A DNA stretch of 8,503 nt from Crocinitomicaceae bacterium (GTDB lineage: Bacteria > Bacteroidota > Bacteroidia > Flavobacteriales_D > Crocinitomicaceae). Under the pieces are notes generated by a model that saw only the letters and a program-made list of their open reading frames with translations, did no database searches and had not been told where the DNA came from. Shown piece by piece: positions 5,760-8,503 of the stretch. Made by a program: the position numbers and the translations under genes. The stretch lies in contig DORI01000193.1 in NCBI GenBank assembly GCA_003512365.1, forward strand, positions 1 to 8,503, written 5' to 3'. Numbering within the stretch: the first letter of the stretch is position 1; each line of letters begins with the position of its first letter.

Positions 5760-6971
5760 ATGACTATGAAATCAGTTTCTCTTATTCTAATTCTATTTTT
5801 AAGTTTTTGTCTGCACGCTCAAAATGCTACCACCACGAAATTGCAATTTTGGAGAGGAGAACTTGGCATGAATGATCGTTTAGAAATTCCTTTTTTGTTT
5901 TCGCTAGAAAAAAATGGAAAAAAATACAAAATGACCATTTTAAACGGTGAGGAAAAAATTAACTTGAGATGCACGCAAAAAAAGGATAGTATAACAGCTT
6001 TGTTTCCGGGTATTGATGCTTATTTAAAGTTTAAAATTGATGGTAATGAAATGAGAGGATATTGGTTGAATCTAAATAAAAAAAAGTTGCAAAAAATCCC
6101 TCTTCATGCCTCTGTTAATCAAAAATTACGATTTGAATGGTCTACCAAAGAAGACCCTGTGGATGTGAGGAAAAAGTATAGTTTGGTATTTGACGACGAC
6201 ACAGAAAAGAACATTTGTGTTGGATTATTCAAAGTTGAACAAGGCATTATTCAAGGAACCATCATGACAGAGACGGGCGATTATCGATTCTTAGATGGGA
6301 ATGTAAACGGAAATTCATTTAAAATGTCAACTTTTAATGGAACTTGGGCTATGTTAGTGGAAGGTCAAATTATAGGGGATAGTATTGTTGGATACTTTTA
6401 TAGCGGTTCAAGTTATCGTACTGGTTGGAGAGGGAAGGCAGATGACAATGCGATGCTACGAAAAGAGTCATCACTTACTTATGTGCTAAATGACCAAGCT
6501 GTTAATTTTTTTTCTGTTAGATCGCTGAATGGGAAACCCTATCGTTCTACACAAAATTCAAACACAAAACTCTATCAAATTATGGGTTCATGGTGTCCTA
6601 ATTGTCTAGATGAGATGGTGTTTTTTAAGGAATTACACAAGGAGTTTGCCAATGATGGATTAGAAATTATTGCTTTTGCCTATGAAAATCAGCTGGAAAT
6701 AAGTTCAGCTTTGTCCAAGCTCAAGAAATTTGCAAAAAGAATGGAAATTCCATACACCATTTGTTATGCAGGCAGTGCTTCGAAAGAGGTCGCATCCGCA
6801 ACATTTCCAATGCTAAATCAAATCATGAGTTTTCCAACAAGCATTTTGGTTGATAAAAATGGCAAAATTCGTCATGTTCATACTGGATTCAGTGGTCCGG
6901 CAACAGGTAAAGTCTATGAGGAATATAAAGAAGAAATGAGGGGAATCATTAAAACCTTGTTAGCAGAATGA
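5760..6971 (+). CDS. Exported TlpA-like thioredoxin-fold protein (disulfide oxidoreductase, CPNC active site)
   Basis: 403 residues. A signal peptide (about 1-20, hydrophobic core LILILFLSF, cleavage probably after CLHA before Q21) sends it to the periplasm. Cys17 is preceded by Phe and does not form a lipobox. Residues about 25-240 are a beta-rich region; its second half has the pattern GIIQGTIMTETGDYRFLDG, then NGNSFKMSTFNGTWAM and GDSIVGYFYSGSSYRTGWRG. I recognise this from N-terminal halves of Bacteroidota TlpA-family proteins; its function is unknown. Residues about 243-403 are the thioredoxin domain: GSWCPNC (276-282) with the redox pair Cys279/Cys282, the EFANDGLEIIAFAYE strand-helix, the cis-proline Pro359 in SFPTSILVDKNGKI, and a C-terminal helix. 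Likely role: thiol reduction in the envelope, client unknown. The ATG at 5766 (MKSVSL) is an equally good start. The stop overlaps the next gene (ATGA), so the two form an operon. Confidence 0.88.
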   Translation: MTMKSVSLILILFLSFCLHAQNATTTKLQFWRGELGMNDRLEIPFLFSLEKNGKKYKMTILNGEEKINLRCTQKKDSITALFPGIDAYLKFKIDGNEMRGYWLNLNKKKLQKIPLHASVNQKLRFEWSTKEDPVDVRKKYSLVFDDDTEKNICVGLFKVEQGIIQGTIMTETGDYRFLDGNVNGNSFKMSTFNGTWAMLVEGQIIGDSIVGYFYSGSSYRTGWRGKADDNAMLRKESSLTYVLNDQAVNFFSVRSLNGKPYRSTQNSNTKLYQIMGSWCPNCLDEMVFFKELHKEFANDGLEIIAFAYENQLEISSALSKLKKFAKRMEIPYTICYAGSASKEVASATFPMLNQIMSFPTSILVDKNGKIRHVHTGFSGPATGKVYEEYKEEMRGIIKTLLAE

Positions 6972-7444
6972 GACTTGTTTTTATCTTGTTGTTTCTAGCT
7001 CAAGTTATGACAACCTTTGCCCAGACTAAAGCATTTGAAGATAAAACCTGGAAACGTGCGGTATTAAAAACAGTTCGTTCAAGTAATTTTGATTATTTAG
7101 AAAAAGTTCTTCTAACGCGAGATGCCATAGTAAACTTACAATTATTGGAGGATCAAAAAGCTAAATTATTGATGTTGTATAATTCAAGTTTTTCTTCAGC
7201 GCGAGACTTGTTTGATAAACAAATGATCACTCAGCGAAATCTTGGCTGGAATAATAAAAAAGTCACCATAGTTGAAATGAGAATTTTAAATGAGCCAGGA
7301 GTATCAAAAAAACAACTATTTATTCAAGTAGTTGCTGCCCGAAAGAAATACATATTCCGATTTCCAAATTGCTACATCTACAATGAAAACATTCTAACAA
7401 CCGGAGAGGTTGAGGTTCAATTAATCCCTGAATTATCGAATTAA
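6968..7444 (+). CDS. Small exported protein of unknown function
   Basis: 158 residues that I do not recognise. Residues 1-18 are a clear signal peptide (hydrophobic LVFILLFLAQVM, cleavage after TTFA before Q19), so the mature protein of about 140 residues should be periplasmic or exported. The mature part starts with a charged, helical-looking segment (about 20-90) containing DYLEKVLLTRDAIVNLQLLED. It ends in alternating beta-like stretches (VTIVEMRIL, KQLFIQVVAARKKYIFRF, VEVQLIPEL). It has a single cysteine (Cys136 in FPNCYIY) and no T9SS sorting signal. Its start overlaps the stop of the thioredoxin-like gene by four bases, so it may be a partner or client of that protein (inference). Its TAA overlaps the mreB stop on the other strand. 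Codon use and base composition look like the neighbours, so it is a real gene and not a spurious frame. Confidence 0.8.
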   Translation: MRLVFILLFLAQVMTTFAQTKAFEDKTWKRAVLKTVRSSNFDYLEKVLLTRDAIVNLQLLEDQKAKLLMLYNSSFSSARDLFDKQMITQRNLGWNNKKVTIVEMRILNEPGVSKKQLFIQVVAARKKYIFRFPNCYIYNENILTTGEVEVQLIPELSN

Positions 7445-8466
7445 TCCCTTATCAAGAACTGATACTTATCAATATTCTTTAATGCGATACTTGTTCCTCT
7501 CGCTACAGCTCTAAGAGGATCTTCTGCAATGTGAACGGGTAGTTTTGTTTTGGCTGAAATTCTTTTGTCTAGACCACGTAACATTGAACCTCCACCAGCA
7601 AGATATATACCTGTCTTGTAAATATCCGCCGATAATTCAGGTGGCGTCATCTCTAGCGCACTTAAAATAGCTTCCTCAATTTTAGAGATAGTTTTATCAA
7701 GTGCATGCGCAACCTCCACGTAAGAAACCATAATTTCTTTGGGAATGCCTGTCATCAAGTCACGCCCTCTAACAGCGAAATCCGCAGGAGGCGTTTCAAG
7801 TTCGGGAAGTGCTGCACCCACCTCAATTTTTATTTGCTCGGCAGTACGTTCACCCACAAGAATGTTGTGCTGTCGACGCATATATTCTTCGATGTCATTT
7901 GTAAAATCATCCCCGGCAATACGAATGGATTTATCACAAACTATACCTCCAAGGGCAATTACTGCAATTTCAGAAGTACCACCACCTATATCAATAATCA
8001 TGTTACCCATTGGTTCTTCCACATCGATACCTATACCGATTGCTGCTGCCATAGGTTCATGAATGAGGTAAACTTCTTTTGCTCCAGCGTGTTCAGCAGA
8101 ATCGCGAACTGCACGTTTTTCTACTTCGGTAATTCCTGAAGGGATACAAATCACCATACGTAAGGTAGGATTAAACAAACTTCTTCCTGGATTAATCATC
8201 TTGATCATTCCGCGAATCATTTGTTCTGCACTTTGGAAATCTGCGATTACACCATCTTTAAGTGGCCGGACGGTTTCAATGAGTTTGTGGGTTTTTCCAT
8301 GCATTTGTTGTGCTTTTTTCCCAATAGCCACAACCTTTCCCGACTGAATGTCCTTTGCAACAATAGAAGGTTCGTCAACCACAACCTTATCGTTCCAAAT
8401 TATCAACGTATTGGCAGTACCTAAGTCTATGGCAATCTCTTGAGTTAAAAAGCTAAATAATCCCAT
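7441..8466 (-). CDS. mreB: Rod shape-determining protein MreB (bacterial actin)
   Basis: Actin-like ATPase that forms membrane-bound filaments and guides the elongation machinery of peptidoglycan synthesis. The 341 residues are the usual length. Seen: an N-terminal amphipathic MGLFSFLTQE membrane anchor; phosphate-1 loop AIDLGTANTLI (12-22); VVVDEPSIVA (28-37); RPLKDGVIADF (67-77); CIPSGITEVEKRAVRDSA (107-124); YLIHEPMAAAIG (133-144), with Glu137 near the catalytic site; phosphate-2 loop IIDIGGGTSEIAVI (157-170); GERTAEQIKIEVG (205-217); and the adenosine motif LAGGGSMLRGLD (289-300). All nucleotide-binding elements are intact. In most Bacteroidota mreB is followed by mreC, mreD, a PBP2 gene and rodA. 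Here the next gene is convergent and the stop codons overlap in TTAA, so mreC must lie elsewhere or be absent. Confidence 0.97.
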   Translation of the reverse strand: MGLFSFLTQEIAIDLGTANTLIIWNDKVVVDEPSIVAKDIQSGKVVAIGKKAQQMHGKTHKLIETVRPLKDGVIADFQSAEQMIRGMIKMINPGRSLFNPTLRMVICIPSGITEVEKRAVRDSAEHAGAKEVYLIHEPMAAAIGIGIDVEEPMGNMIIDIGGGTSEIAVIALGGIVCDKSIRIAGDDFTNDIEEYMRRQHNILVGERTAEQIKIEVGAALPELETPPADFAVRGRDLMTGIPKEIMVSYVEVAHALDKTISKIEEAILSALEMTPPELSADIYKTGIYLAGGGSMLRGLDKRISAKTKLPVHIAEDPLRAVARGTSIALKNIDKYQFLIRD

Positions 8467-8483
8467 TTCGTGTTCCCACTTTA

Positions 8484-8503
8484 AATAAAAAAAGAGTCCT
8501 CTT
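8484..8503 (-). terminator. Possible terminator (cut by the window edge) upstream of mreB
   Basis: On the minus strand AAGAG-GA-CTCTT (8503-8492) is a perfect short inverted repeat followed at once by a T-rich run (8493-8484). This looks like the inner part of a Rho-independent terminator of a gene beyond the right edge. Part of the left arm may lie outside the window, so stem length and loop cannot be judged. If real, mreB has its own promoter in the roughly 20 bases that follow, but no good TAnnTTTG is visible there. Confidence 0.3.

Noticed and set aside
5760..5830. Lipoprotein signal at Cys17 of the thioredoxin-like protein
   Set aside because: The residue before the cysteine is Phe, which does not fit the lipobox; a normal signal peptidase I site (A20 before Q21) lies just after.
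7705..8139. Plus-strand open frames of up to 144 codons opposite mreB
   Set aside because: Antisense shadows of a highly conserved gene; the translations are His/Cys/Asn-rich or Ser/Ile/Pro-rich with no domain or start signal.
1..8503. CRISPR arrays, tRNA or rRNA genes, transposases, phage or toxin-antitoxin genes
   Set aside because: No regularly spaced repeats, no cloverleaf sequence and no such protein motifs were seen. Gaps between genes are at most about 130 bases and base composition is even.

Overview
The window is an AT-rich, densely coding stretch of a Bacteroidota chromosome, most likely Flavobacteriales. The evidence is a cytochrome b558-type succinate dehydrogenase (sdhC then sdhA), a gliding-motility-associated (CHU_C / T9SS type B-like) C-terminal domain, a TlpA-type thioredoxin protein with a Bacteroidota-style N-terminal half, signal peptides ending A-Q, TAnnTTTG-type -7 promoter elements, and almost no Shine-Dalgarno sites. 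Genus cannot be told from this sequence.

Layout, read along the minus strand from the right edge. mreB (8466 to 7441) encodes the rod-shape actin homologue and is not followed by mreC. Two plus-strand genes come next in coordinates, 5760-6971 (exported thioredoxin-fold protein) and 6968-7444 (small exported protein of unknown function). They overlap by ATGA, and the second runs convergently into the mreB stop codon. A divergent intergenic region (5632-5759) separates them from a tight minus-strand cluster: an ECF sigma factor (5631-5107), a single-pass membrane protein that looks like its anti-sigma partner but carries a CHU_C domain (5107-4283), a diacylglycerol-kinase-like lipid kinase (4259-3372), ispD (3358-2687) and an LD-carboxypeptidase (2690-1794). 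Spacings are -1, about 20, 13 and -4 bases, so these five genes probably form one transcript. After 76 bases come sdhC (1717-743) and the 5' part of sdhA (733 to the left edge), the start of the succinate dehydrogenase operon.

Theme. Apart from sdh, most genes concern the cell envelope: MreB guides wall synthesis, IspD feeds isoprenoid (undecaprenyl and quinone) synthesis, the lipid kinase handles a lipid substrate, LD-carboxypeptidase trims recycled wall peptides, and the sigma/anti-sigma pair would respond to an envelope signal. The features most worth a second look are the anti-sigma-like protein ending in a T9SS-type domain, the large hydrophilic insertion in SdhC, and the separation of mreB from mreCD. 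I found no CRISPR array, transposase, tRNA, rRNA or phage gene. No gap between genes exceeds about 130 bases.
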